In this document: positions 34,562-41,459 of the stretch, piece by piece
Position numbering within the stretch: position 1 is the stretch's first letter
How the letters are laid out: each line of letters opens with the position of its first letter
NCBI GenBank assembly: GCA_937912125.1
Contig: CALDOK010000269.1
Span: 1 to 44,622 of the forward strand
DNA: 44,622 bases
DNA from: an uncultured Pseudomonadota bacterium
GTDB taxonomy: Bacteria; Myxococcota_A; UBA796; JAFGLY01
Direction: 5' to 3'
Notes under the pieces: generated by a model
Told to the model about the DNA's origin: nothing
The model's database searches: none
Seen by the model: only the letters and a program-made list of their open reading frames with translations
Translations under genes and position numbers: made by a program

Positions 34562-35973
34562 CCGCCGTCCCCGATCACCACCGTGTCACCCTGGCTCGCC
34601 GACCCGAGATCACGGCCCACCTGCGCACGGCCGACCGTCGGGTGCTGTTCACCCAGGGCGACGCCACCCTGATCCCCGATGCGGCGCTGTTCGACCGCCA
34701 CCACGACCTGCTCGAGCACGCCCAAGCCGCCAGCGCGGCCAGCACAGGCAAGCGCACCCTGACCCTCTACATGGTGCTCACCGACCGCTGCAACCTGGGC
34801 TGCCGCTACTGCGACGTCCTCGGTCGGCCTGACCAGCGCCGGGCCGGGGTGATCATGCCCTGGTCCATCGCCGAGCGCGCCGTGGAGATCCTCCTGTCGA
34901 GGCTGCGGGCCGAGCCCGAGCTCGAGGCCCAGGTCACCTTCTTCGGCGGCGAGCCGCTGCTGGCCTGGGGCCTGCTCGAGCGGCTCTGCCGCCTGCTCGA
35001 GGGCCTGCCCGAGCGCCGCCGCATCTCCCGCATGCTGGTCACCAACGGCACCCTGCTGGACGACGCCAAGAGCGCCTTCTTGCTGGCGCACCGGGTCTAT
35101 GTGGTGGTGTCTCTGGACGGCCGACCCCAGGTGAACGATGGCGTCCGCGCCCTGCTCGGCGGCGGGGCCAGCTTCCCCGCAGTGGACCGCGGCGCGGCCA
35201 GCCTCGACCGGGTGATGCCAGGCCGCTGGGGCATCTCCTGCACCGTGGGCAGCCACAACGCGGCCACGCTCCAGGACGAGCTGCGCTGGCTGCAGCAGCG
35301 CTACCACCCCCTGTGCATCGGGCTGAACATCTACCACTACCAGCGAGACGGGGGCTGCGGCATCGCCATGGATGACGACGCCATGGGCGCGGCCATGCTC
35401 GAAGCCTTCCGCACGGCCAGGCGCGAGGGCATCAGCATCTACCAGTTCATCGGCATCCTGAAGGGCTTCCTGCGACGGGAGCGCAACCTGGACTACTGCC
35501 CCGCCTGCGTGGACAAGCTGCTGTTCTCCCCTGCCGGCCGGGTAGGGCGCTGCGAGACCCTGATGTTCGACGAGCGCTTCTCGGTGCCCATCGAACAGGT
35601 CCGCGACCACCACCTCCCGGCCCACCTGGACTGGACCGCGCACACCCCCGAGCACGAGCCCGCCTGCCAAGCCTGCCCCGCCCGCTGGATCTGCCCAGGC
35701 AGCTGCGCCTACGACCAGTGGGTCACCACCGGGGCCCTCCACGGCGTTCAGGGCAGGCGCTGCGCCTTCCACCGGGGCATGTTGGTGGAGATGCTCGAGC
35801 TGCTCCACCAGGCCTGCGAAGACGAGCACGGGCCTGCCCCCGTGCTGGTGCCCGCTCAGCACCACTTCGACGCAGTCCCCGGAGCCATGCCCACCAGCTT
35901 CCCCGCAGACACCATCTGGATCGTCTCCATGGCCTCGGCCAGCCAGGCGCCAGCGCCGGGAGATTCCCCATGA
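34558..35973 (+). CDS. Radical SAM/SPASM enzyme with N-terminal extension and C-terminal tail (second of three)
   Basis: The 471-residue protein starts in an ATGA overlap. Residues 1-65 form an N-terminal extension of short strands and a helix before the radical SAM core, a position where peptide-binding RRE-like domains occur in RiPP maturases; the resemblance is not strong enough to claim one. The core has C78, C82, C85 (DRCNLGCRYC), TFFGGEPLL and LVTNGTLLD. SPASM cysteines are complete: CX9GX4C (CVDKLLFSPAGRVGRC), CX2CX5CX3C (CQACPARWICPGSC) and GRRC. About 50 residues follow the last SPASM helix, with PAQHHFDAVPGAMPTSF and a hydrophobic IWIVSM patch, which is unusual. The gene overlaps the third radical SAM gene by 4 bp. 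Confidence 0.9.
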   Translation: MTAVPDHHRVTLARRPEITAHLRTADRRVLFTQGDATLIPDAALFDRHHDLLEHAQAASAASTGKRTLTLYMVLTDRCNLGCRYCDVLGRPDQRRAGVIMPWSIAERAVEILLSRLRAEPELEAQVTFFGGEPLLAWGLLERLCRLLEGLPERRRISRMLVTNGTLLDDAKSAFLLAHRVYVVVSLDGRPQVNDGVRALLGGGASFPAVDRGAASLDRVMPGRWGISCTVGSHNAATLQDELRWLQQRYHPLCIGLNIYHYQRDGGCGIAMDDDAMGAAMLEAFRTARREGISIYQFIGILKGFLRRERNLDYCPACVDKLLFSPAGRVGRCETLMFDERFSVPIEQVRDHHLPAHLDWTAHTPEHEPACQACPARWICPGSCAYDQWVTTGALHGVQGRRCAFHRGMLVEMLELLHQACEDEHGPAPVLVPAQHHFDAVPGAMPTSFPADTIWIVSMASASQAPAPGDSP

Positions 35974-37106
35974 GCCGGCCCCTGCTCCAGGAGCTCGACC
36001 TCCACCTCACCTCCCGCTGCAACCTGGCCTGCGGCTTCTGCAGCATCGACGCCAACGCCCCGGGCGCCCGCGGGCGCTTGCCCCTCTCCAGGCTCCAGAT
36101 GTTGCTGGACGAGGCCGTCACCATGGGCCTCCAGGAGCTGCACCTCACCGGCGGCGAGCCCACCCTGAGCCCCCAGCTCGAGGACATCGTTCGCCACGCC
36201 AGCGGCCTTGGCGTCCGCACCCGCCTGATCACCAACGGCACCCTGCTGGATCGGGCCCGGCTCGAGGGCCTGTGGCAGGCAGGCCTCCGCAGCATCATGG
36301 TGAGCGTCGACGGGCTGGCCAGCACCCACGACGCCATGCGGGGCCAGCCCGGAGCCTGGCGCCGCGCCATGGGCACCGTCAGCCACGCCGTGGACCTGGG
36401 CTTCACCACGCGGGTCTCCTCGGTGGCCTTCTCCACCAACCTCCACGAGATCCCCCAGCTCATGGTGGTGGCCGCTCAGCGCGAGGTGGACGTGTTCTCC
36501 ATCTTCCTGGGCTCGCCCCTTGGGCGGGGTCAGGCCTGGAAGGACCGGGTCATCGGACGCCGAGCCTGGCGGGCGTTCCTGGCCGAGCTGGGCGATGGCG
36601 TGCAGCGAGGGGACTACGGCGAGCGCATGGCCATCATCGCCGAGCAGGGCTGGGCCTGGGACGATCGAGGCGATGCCACCATCCCACCATCCGACATGCA
36701 GGGGCGCGGGGCCGGCTGCGCCACCCTGGACAGCGCGTTCGACTACCTCCTGCTGCGGGCCGACGGCCGCCTGTACCAGTGCGTCTTCTTCGTCCACGCA
36801 GGCCCGAGCCTGGGCGACCTCAGCCGGCGCTCCCTGGGCCAGGTGCTCCAGAAGGCCATGCAGGAGAAGCCCGCACACCACCTCACCGAGCTCCCGCCGG
36901 GTTGTGGTGGCTGCGACCGGGCCGCCACATGCAACGGCGGCTGCCGAGGCTACGCCGAGCTGTACCGAGGCACCCACCGCGCCCGTGATCCCCGCTGTGC
37001 CGGGCCCGACGCCGACAACCCTGCGCCCCTCTGCCCCATCGCCAAGCTCAACCTGCGCACCGGCGCCATCGCCGGCAGCTCCGAGCTGGCCCTGCGCGCA
37101 CCCTAG
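35970..37106 (+). CDS. Radical SAM/SPASM enzyme, PqqE/MftC/NirJ-like (third of three)
   Basis: The 378-residue protein has C17, C21, C24 (SRCNLACGFC), ELHLTGGEPTL, RLITNGTLLD and MVSVDGL. SPASM cysteines are CX15GX4C, CX2CX5CX3C (CGGCDRAATCNGGC) and two later cysteines in RDPRC and PLCPI. GGCRGYAELYRGTHRARDPRC is the end-of-domain pattern of the PqqE/MftC/NirJ/AhbD group. No siroheme or heme d1 genes accompany it, so a heme role is not indicated. Its TAG (37104-37106) overlaps the stop of the convergent TRAP permease gene by 3 bp (CTAG). Confidence 0.9.
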   Translation: MSRPLLQELDLHLTSRCNLACGFCSIDANAPGARGRLPLSRLQMLLDEAVTMGLQELHLTGGEPTLSPQLEDIVRHASGLGVRTRLITNGTLLDRARLEGLWQAGLRSIMVSVDGLASTHDAMRGQPGAWRRAMGTVSHAVDLGFTTRVSSVAFSTNLHEIPQLMVVAAQREVDVFSIFLGSPLGRGQAWKDRVIGRRAWRAFLAELGDGVQRGDYGERMAIIAEQGWAWDDRGDATIPPSDMQGRGAGCATLDSAFDYLLLRADGRLYQCVFFVHAGPSLGDLSRRSLGQVLQKAMQEKPAHHLTELPPGCGGCDRAATCNGGCRGYAELYRGTHRARDPRCAGPDADNPAPLCPIAKLNLRTGAIAGSSELALRAP

Positions 37107-39265
37107 AACAACAGCGGCCCGAACGCCACCACCAGCAGGGTGACGGCCATGATGCCCATGGGCACCAGGACGTGCAGGTAGCGCTGCCCAAAGCTGTCCT
37201 GGGGCTCGTCCTCGACCAAGGCCTCGTCCCCCACCGCCTGGCGGGCCAGCAGGTGGTTCATGGCCACCGGCGGCGTGAGGTAGCCGAGCTCGAAGGCCAC
37301 CAGCACCACCATCCAGAAGTGGGCCGGGGCGATGCCGCTGTCGTAGGCCAAGCCAGCCAGGCTGACCGACACCAACACGACCGCCCCCAGGGGCTCCATG
37401 AGCATGCCGATGAGCACCAGGAAGACCACCAGCACCGCCATGGCCGCCATGGGCGAGCCGAAGCTGTGCCCGAAGCTCTCCATCAGCTGAGCGCGCTCCA
37501 CCACCCCGCCCAGCCCCACGGACGCCGCCATGAGCATGAGCAAGGCACCCACATGGCCCGAGGTGGTGACCGCCAGCTGGGACAGGGACAGGCCGGGAAG
37601 CTCTGGCTCCATGCCAGATTCGGCCACCGCGGCCCGTGCCCGCCAGCGGTCGACAAGCACCACCGCCAGCATCACGGCCGGAACGACCAGCGCAGCGGTG
37701 TGCTCGTTCACGTGCATGTTCAAGAGCAGCCGGTAGACCAGCAGCACGCCCACGGCTGCCGCCAGGTGAGGCAGCAGCGGCAAGACGGCTCGCAGGCTGG
37801 CGGGCAGGGCCTGGCGAGGGGCAGCCGGCCGCCAGCGCCCACGCCCCAGCGCCAGCATGACCACGCCGAAGATGGTGGCGGACAGCGCGAAGACCAGCAG
37901 CCCGCGGCCGAACAGCTCGTCGGTGGTGACCTGCTTGTTGAGCACCGCGATGAGCACCACCAGCAGGCAGGGCCGCAGCACCACACCCAGGCTGCCGGAC
38001 ATGGCGGTGGCCGCCAGGGCCAGCCTGCGGGAGGCGCCCGCCCGACGCAGGGTGCCGAAGATCTCACGCCCCGCGGCGAGCACGAAGATGCCCGAGGCCC
38101 CGGTGTAGGCCGTGGGCAAGGCCGAGGCGGTGCCCGCGAGCCAGGCCAGCATGGTGGGCGGGAGCTTCCAGGGCTCGAGCACGGCGAAGCCCAGCCGCGC
38201 GACCCGGGTCACGCTCAGGAGCATGCCCGCCCCGACGTACAGCCCGACCCCCAGGTAGATGGAGGGGTGCTGGGCGAACTTGTGCAGGTAGATGGCCTGA
38301 CCCGAGGCGTGGCGCTCCACCAGCAGGAAGTACGCCCCGCTGAAGACGACCATCCAGGCGTACAAGGGAACGACCATGAGCAAGCGAGCCAGCGAGCCGC
38401 GGGCTCCCTGCTCGAAGGTCGGCGCCCGCACCAGGTGCCAGCAGTTCACGACGGCCAGAAGCCCGAAGCCCAGCGCCCACAGCCACGGAAGCACGGGATC
38501 TTCGAGCTCGGCTTCGCTGCCCCGCTGCACCGCCAGGTCGGCCAGGGCCGAGATCCCGAGCAGCAGGTGCGCCGCGAGCTGAGCGCCCTGGGCGAGTCGA
38601 TGTTCGGCGTTGGTGCGGGGCTCCCGCAGGGCGATGTGCCCCCGCTGGACCGTGGTGGCCAGGCCGCCGCCCAGCACAAGCAGCACAAGCAGCTGGCGCC
38701 ACCAGGGCCACGCTGCCGCGCTCGCGACCGCCAGCTCCACCCGCCGCCAGCGCTGCACGCCGGGGCTGAGCTGGGCCAGGATCGCCTGATGGTCGGAGTG
38801 CCGCTCGCGGCAGCGCTCCAGCAGCGCGGCGGTGGCCTGACAGTCGTCCGCGCTCGGCGCCCGGGCGGCGGGCGCGGCGAACGGATCTTCTCCCCCAAAC
38901 GGATCCTGGGCCACGACAGGCCCCGCGGCCGCGAACGGGTCTTCTCCCTCGAAAGGATCCGCCGCAGCAAAGGGGTCCTCACCCCCGAAGGGGTCGCCCC
39001 CCGAGGGTGCGGCCGCTGGAACCGCCGGCACGGCCCCGCAGGCCTGCACCCGGGCCTCGAGCTCCTGCACGGAGCAGGCCGGGGGCGTCGGGTCCTCGCG
39101 CAGGTCCTTGGCGTAGCCGGGCCACCAGCGCTCCCCCAGCTCCACCAGGCGAGTGTCCAGGTTTGGCGCCACGCCCACCAGCAGCGACAGCAGCAGCACA
39201 CCCACGGCCAGCACGGCGGCGATTCGCGCCGCGATCCCCAGCATCCCCGTGGCGGATCGGCTCAC
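37103..39265 (-). CDS. TRAP transporter permease, fused small and large (DctQ-DctM) subunits, with DPF-repeat loop
   Basis: The GTG at 39265 gives a 720-residue inner membrane protein. A first helix (about 12-32) is followed by an extracytoplasmic loop of about 130 residues holding six DPF motifs (91-130). Several DctQ-like helices come next, then a large DctM-like half of about 12 helices with PLGAVVLVSVS and the hallmark FELGYLTPPVAMNHLLA. The complex should import an organic acid or similar solute using an ion gradient. It is downstream of the solute-receptor and T-component genes by 1 bp and a 4-bp overlap, which together define a TatT-type (TPR-associated) TRAP system. The substrate is unknown. 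Confidence 0.88.
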   Translation of the reverse strand: MSRSATGMLGIAARIAAVLAVGVLLLSLLVGVAPNLDTRLVELGERWWPGYAKDLREDPTPPACSVQELEARVQACGAVPAVPAAAPSGGDPFGGEDPFAAADPFEGEDPFAAAGPVVAQDPFGGEDPFAAPAARAPSADDCQATAALLERCRERHSDHQAILAQLSPGVQRWRRVELAVASAAAWPWWRQLLVLLVLGGGLATTVQRGHIALREPRTNAEHRLAQGAQLAAHLLLGISALADLAVQRGSEAELEDPVLPWLWALGFGLLAVVNCWHLVRAPTFEQGARGSLARLLMVVPLYAWMVVFSGAYFLLVERHASGQAIYLHKFAQHPSIYLGVGLYVGAGMLLSVTRVARLGFAVLEPWKLPPTMLAWLAGTASALPTAYTGASGIFVLAAGREIFGTLRRAGASRRLALAATAMSGSLGVVLRPCLLVVLIAVLNKQVTTDELFGRGLLVFALSATIFGVVMLALGRGRWRPAAPRQALPASLRAVLPLLPHLAAAVGVLLVYRLLLNMHVNEHTAALVVPAVMLAVVLVDRWRARAAVAESGMEPELPGLSLSQLAVTTSGHVGALLMLMAASVGLGGVVERAQLMESFGHSFGSPMAAMAVLVVFLVLIGMLMEPLGAVVLVSVSLAGLAYDSGIAPAHFWMVVLVAFELGYLTPPVAMNHLLARQAVGDEALVEDEPQDSFGQRYLHVLVPMGIMAVTLLVVAFGPLLF
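38876..38995 (-). repeat. In-frame DPF repeat in the TRAP permease loop
   Basis: Codons 91-130 encode six DPF motifs in units such as DPFGGEDPFA, DPFEGEDPFA and DPFGGEDPFA. The nucleotide sequence of the units has diverged at third positions, so the repeat is kept at the protein level. Confidence 0.85.
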
Positions 39266-39266
39266 G

Positions 39267-40277
39267 CTACTCCAGGGCCTCCGCGCACTCGGGACGCCTG
39301 GCGTCCATGGAGCAGCGCAGCTTGCGCATGGCGCTGAGCATGTGGGTGTCGTAGGCCTTGTGATCGTCGCGCAGCCGCAGGCGGGTCTGCAGGAAGAGCT
39401 CGTCGAACTCGGCCACCCGCGCAGGAGGCACGTCGACCCAGTACTTGGCGGGGATGTCCGCCTCGACGGCCCGGACCAACCCGAGGCCGTCGTCGAAGTG
39501 CTCGGAGAACCAGGTCAGGGACTTGCCGGCAAAGTCGTCAGGGAACCGGGGCGCGCGCACCAGCAGCTGCAGCGTGGCCTGAGCCAGCGGGTAGCGCAGG
39601 ATGCCGCCGCTGGGCTCCAGGCCCCGGGAGAGCTCGAACGGGCGGTAGCCCCCGGCGGACATGTAGCAGGCGTCCACGTCACCGTTGTTGAACTTGGGCC
39701 CCAGGCTGCCCAGATCCGCGCTGACCCGGATAGCGCCCACACGATCGACCATCACCGGCGAGGCCTTGTCGTAGTCCATAGTGGCCACCCGCAGCCCCGC
39801 CAGCTCGGACACCGTGTCGCGGCTACGATCGCGCAGGAACAAGTAGGCCGCGCCCACAGGGATGAAGCCCACGGTCTGGTGGTCACCCAGGCGCAGGCGC
39901 GCCGCGGCGCTGGGGTAGCGGGCCATGGCGTCGACCATGGAGCGCAGGTGCTCGTAGGTGGGCAGCGCGCCCATGGCCTCGAGGGTGGAGGGGAAGCGGT
40001 TGTAGCGCTGCAGGCGCACGCCCGTGGCCAGCACGCCGTCACAGTGGCCCGCGTCGTAGTCCCGTGAGGCGGTCTCTTCGTCGGTGTAGGCCTTGAGGGT
40101 CAGGTTGACCCCCCAGCCGGCCGCGGCCAGCGAGAACTCCTCCATGATGCGGTAGTAGTCGCCGGCCCGACCGATGGGGTCGTAGACGCACAGGGTGCGG
40201 TCGGCGGCAGAGGCTCGCGGGGAGAGCAGCGCGAGCAACACGAGCATGGGCAGCAACGAAGCGGATCGGATCTTCAC
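39267..40277 (-). CDS. TRAP-type solute-binding protein (TatP-like)
   Basis: The GTG at 40277, in a GTGA overlap with the T-component gene, gives a 336-residue protein with a signal peptide (SASLLPMLVLLALLSPRASA). The mature part has a bilobal receptor layout: TLCVYDPIGRAGDYYRIMEEF, GHCDGVLATGVRL, AYLFLRDRSRDTVSELAGLRVATMDYDKA and KFNNGDVDACYMSAGGYRPFEL (the hinge region and second lobe of TRAP receptors). It is closer to the putative solute-binding proteins of TatT-type systems than to canonical DctP. It binds the substrate in the periplasm and delivers it to the permease encoded 1 bp downstream. The ligand cannot be predicted. Confidence 0.82.
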   Translation of the reverse strand: MKIRSASLLPMLVLLALLSPRASAADRTLCVYDPIGRAGDYYRIMEEFSLAAAGWGVNLTLKAYTDEETASRDYDAGHCDGVLATGVRLQRYNRFPSTLEAMGALPTYEHLRSMVDAMARYPSAAARLRLGDHQTVGFIPVGAAYLFLRDRSRDTVSELAGLRVATMDYDKASPVMVDRVGAIRVSADLGSLGPKFNNGDVDACYMSAGGYRPFELSRGLEPSGGILRYPLAQATLQLLVRAPRFPDDFAGKSLTWFSEHFDDGLGLVRAVEADIPAKYWVDVPPARVAEFDELFLQTRLRLRDDHKAYDTHMLSAMRKLRCSMDARRPECAEALE

Positions 40278-41314
40278 GGCGTGGTCTCCAGGTCGGAGGG
40301 CGGCGTGGACGGGGCGGCCGGTGGCGCGCCGAAGGGGTCGTCGCCGGCGAAGGCATCGGGTGTCGGCGCGGCCTGGGCGGGCGCATCGGGGAGCACGCCC
40401 ATGTCCGGACAGCGATGCCCCCTGGCGGCGGTCCACATCAGATCGGCCTCGTGCAGGCTGACCAGGCGAGAGTACTCGTCCAGCAAGGCCCAGGTTGGGT
40501 CCCCTGGAAGGGAGGCGTTGGCGGTGGCGTGGGCGACCAGCGCGTGGGCCACGTCAGCGTCGCGCCCAGCGTTGGCAGCGATGAGCACCTGCAGGCCACG
40601 GCCCAGGCGCACGCCGGTGGCCTCGCCCGCCAGCGCAGCGGCCTCGAGCTCTGCCCAGGGTTCGACGCCCTCGGGCGCCATGCCCGGCACCATGGCCCAC
40701 GCCGCAGCGCGCATGGCCCAGGGGGAATACCACCACTGCTCGTCGTCTACGCACTCGGTGCCCCGGGCCACGGCCACGGGGATGTCCAGGGGCACCCCGA
40801 GCCCCCCGCCACCCGCACGGTCGTGGAGCAGCGCGTTGACCCCGGCGTACATGCCCAGCAGGTAGATGATGCCCTCGTCTCCAGGGAGATCTGGGCAGCT
40901 CCCGGTGCCGACCTCGCCGTAGCGAGCGACGAGGTGATCCCAGGATGACAGGAAGCGCTGGGCGGCCTGGGCGTGGGCCCGAGCCTCGCGGATGCGGGCG
41001 TCCTGGATCGCCGGCAGATCCCCACCCAGGTACATCAGCCTGGCCGCCTCGAGCTCCGCCTCCCAGGCCGCGCCCTCGGCACAGAACCCGGCTGTGGTCT
41101 CGGCGATGAGCAAAGCCAGGTGGGGTTCGCGCTCGCCTCGTCCCGCCGAAGCCAGCACATGGCCCATGGACGCTCCCAGGGCGCAGGCGCGGTCCACGTC
41201 GCCCATGGCGCCAGCCTGAGGCACCACCCGCCGCATGGTGTAGCGGTCGACAAGGCCGCTGCAGCTGCAGAGCAGCAGCAAGGGGAACAGCGAGAGAAGC
41301 TTGGGCTGAAGCAT
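40274..41314 (-). CDS. TRAP transporter TatT-component lipoprotein (helical, TPR-like)
   Basis: The 346-residue protein has a lipoprotein signal (LLSLFPLLLLCSC) and an almost all-helical mature part with many Ala-rich helices that resemble TPR hairpins (ALLIAETTAGFCAEGAAWEAELEAARLMYLG and ARIREARAHAQAAQRFLSSW). WWYSPWAMRAAAWAMVPG fits the conserved Trp/Ala segment of TatT proteins such as Treponema Tp0956, which form trimers that hold the solute receptor. The last about 35 residues are a Pro/Ala tail with one DPF motif (about 326-328), like the loop of the permease. It heads the TRAP operon; a GGTGTTTG leader precedes the ATG without a strong ribosome-binding site. Confidence 0.78.
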   Translation of the reverse strand: MLQPKLLSLFPLLLLCSCSGLVDRYTMRRVVPQAGAMGDVDRACALGASMGHVLASAGRGEREPHLALLIAETTAGFCAEGAAWEAELEAARLMYLGGDLPAIQDARIREARAHAQAAQRFLSSWDHLVARYGEVGTGSCPDLPGDEGIIYLLGMYAGVNALLHDRAGGGGLGVPLDIPVAVARGTECVDDEQWWYSPWAMRAAAWAMVPGMAPEGVEPWAELEAAALAGEATGVRLGRGLQVLIAANAGRDADVAHALVAHATANASLPGDPTWALLDEYSRLVSLHEADLMWTAARGHRCPDMGVLPDAPAQAAPTPDAFAGDDPFGAPPAAPSTPPSDLETTP

Positions 41315-41382
41315 GGTTGGACAAACACCTCGAGAGAGGCAGCCTATCCTTCCAGAGCAGCGTGTGGAGCCCCTGAAGCACA

Positions 41383-41409
41383 GCGCCCCGGTCACGAGGA
41401 CCGGGGCGC
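41383..41409 (-). terminator. Hairpin between the decaheme cytochrome gene and the TRAP operon
   Basis: GCGCCCCGGTC (41383-41393) and GACCGGGGCGC (41399-41409) form a perfect 11-bp stem with an ACGAG loop, 51 bp after the stop of the cytochrome gene. No T run follows on the minus strand. It may end transcription of the cytochrome gene or protect its mRNA. Confidence 0.6.
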
Positions 41410-41459
41410 GAGAGCCAGGGGTGTGCCCGAGCACTTAGGCTCAGGCACGCTGGCGAAGC

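Noticed and set aside
35970..37106. Third radical SAM enzyme as a heme enzyme (AhbC/AhbD/NirJ)
   Set aside because: The SPASM pattern is similar, but no siroheme or heme d1 genes are present, the classical heme route is complete nearby, and its partners are a kinase, an aminotransferase and other SPASM enzymes.
37172..39337. Long plus-strand frame opposite the TRAP permease gene
   Set aside because: The product is rich in Gln, His, Arg and Gly without any membrane or enzyme pattern, as expected for antisense of a GC-rich membrane protein gene.
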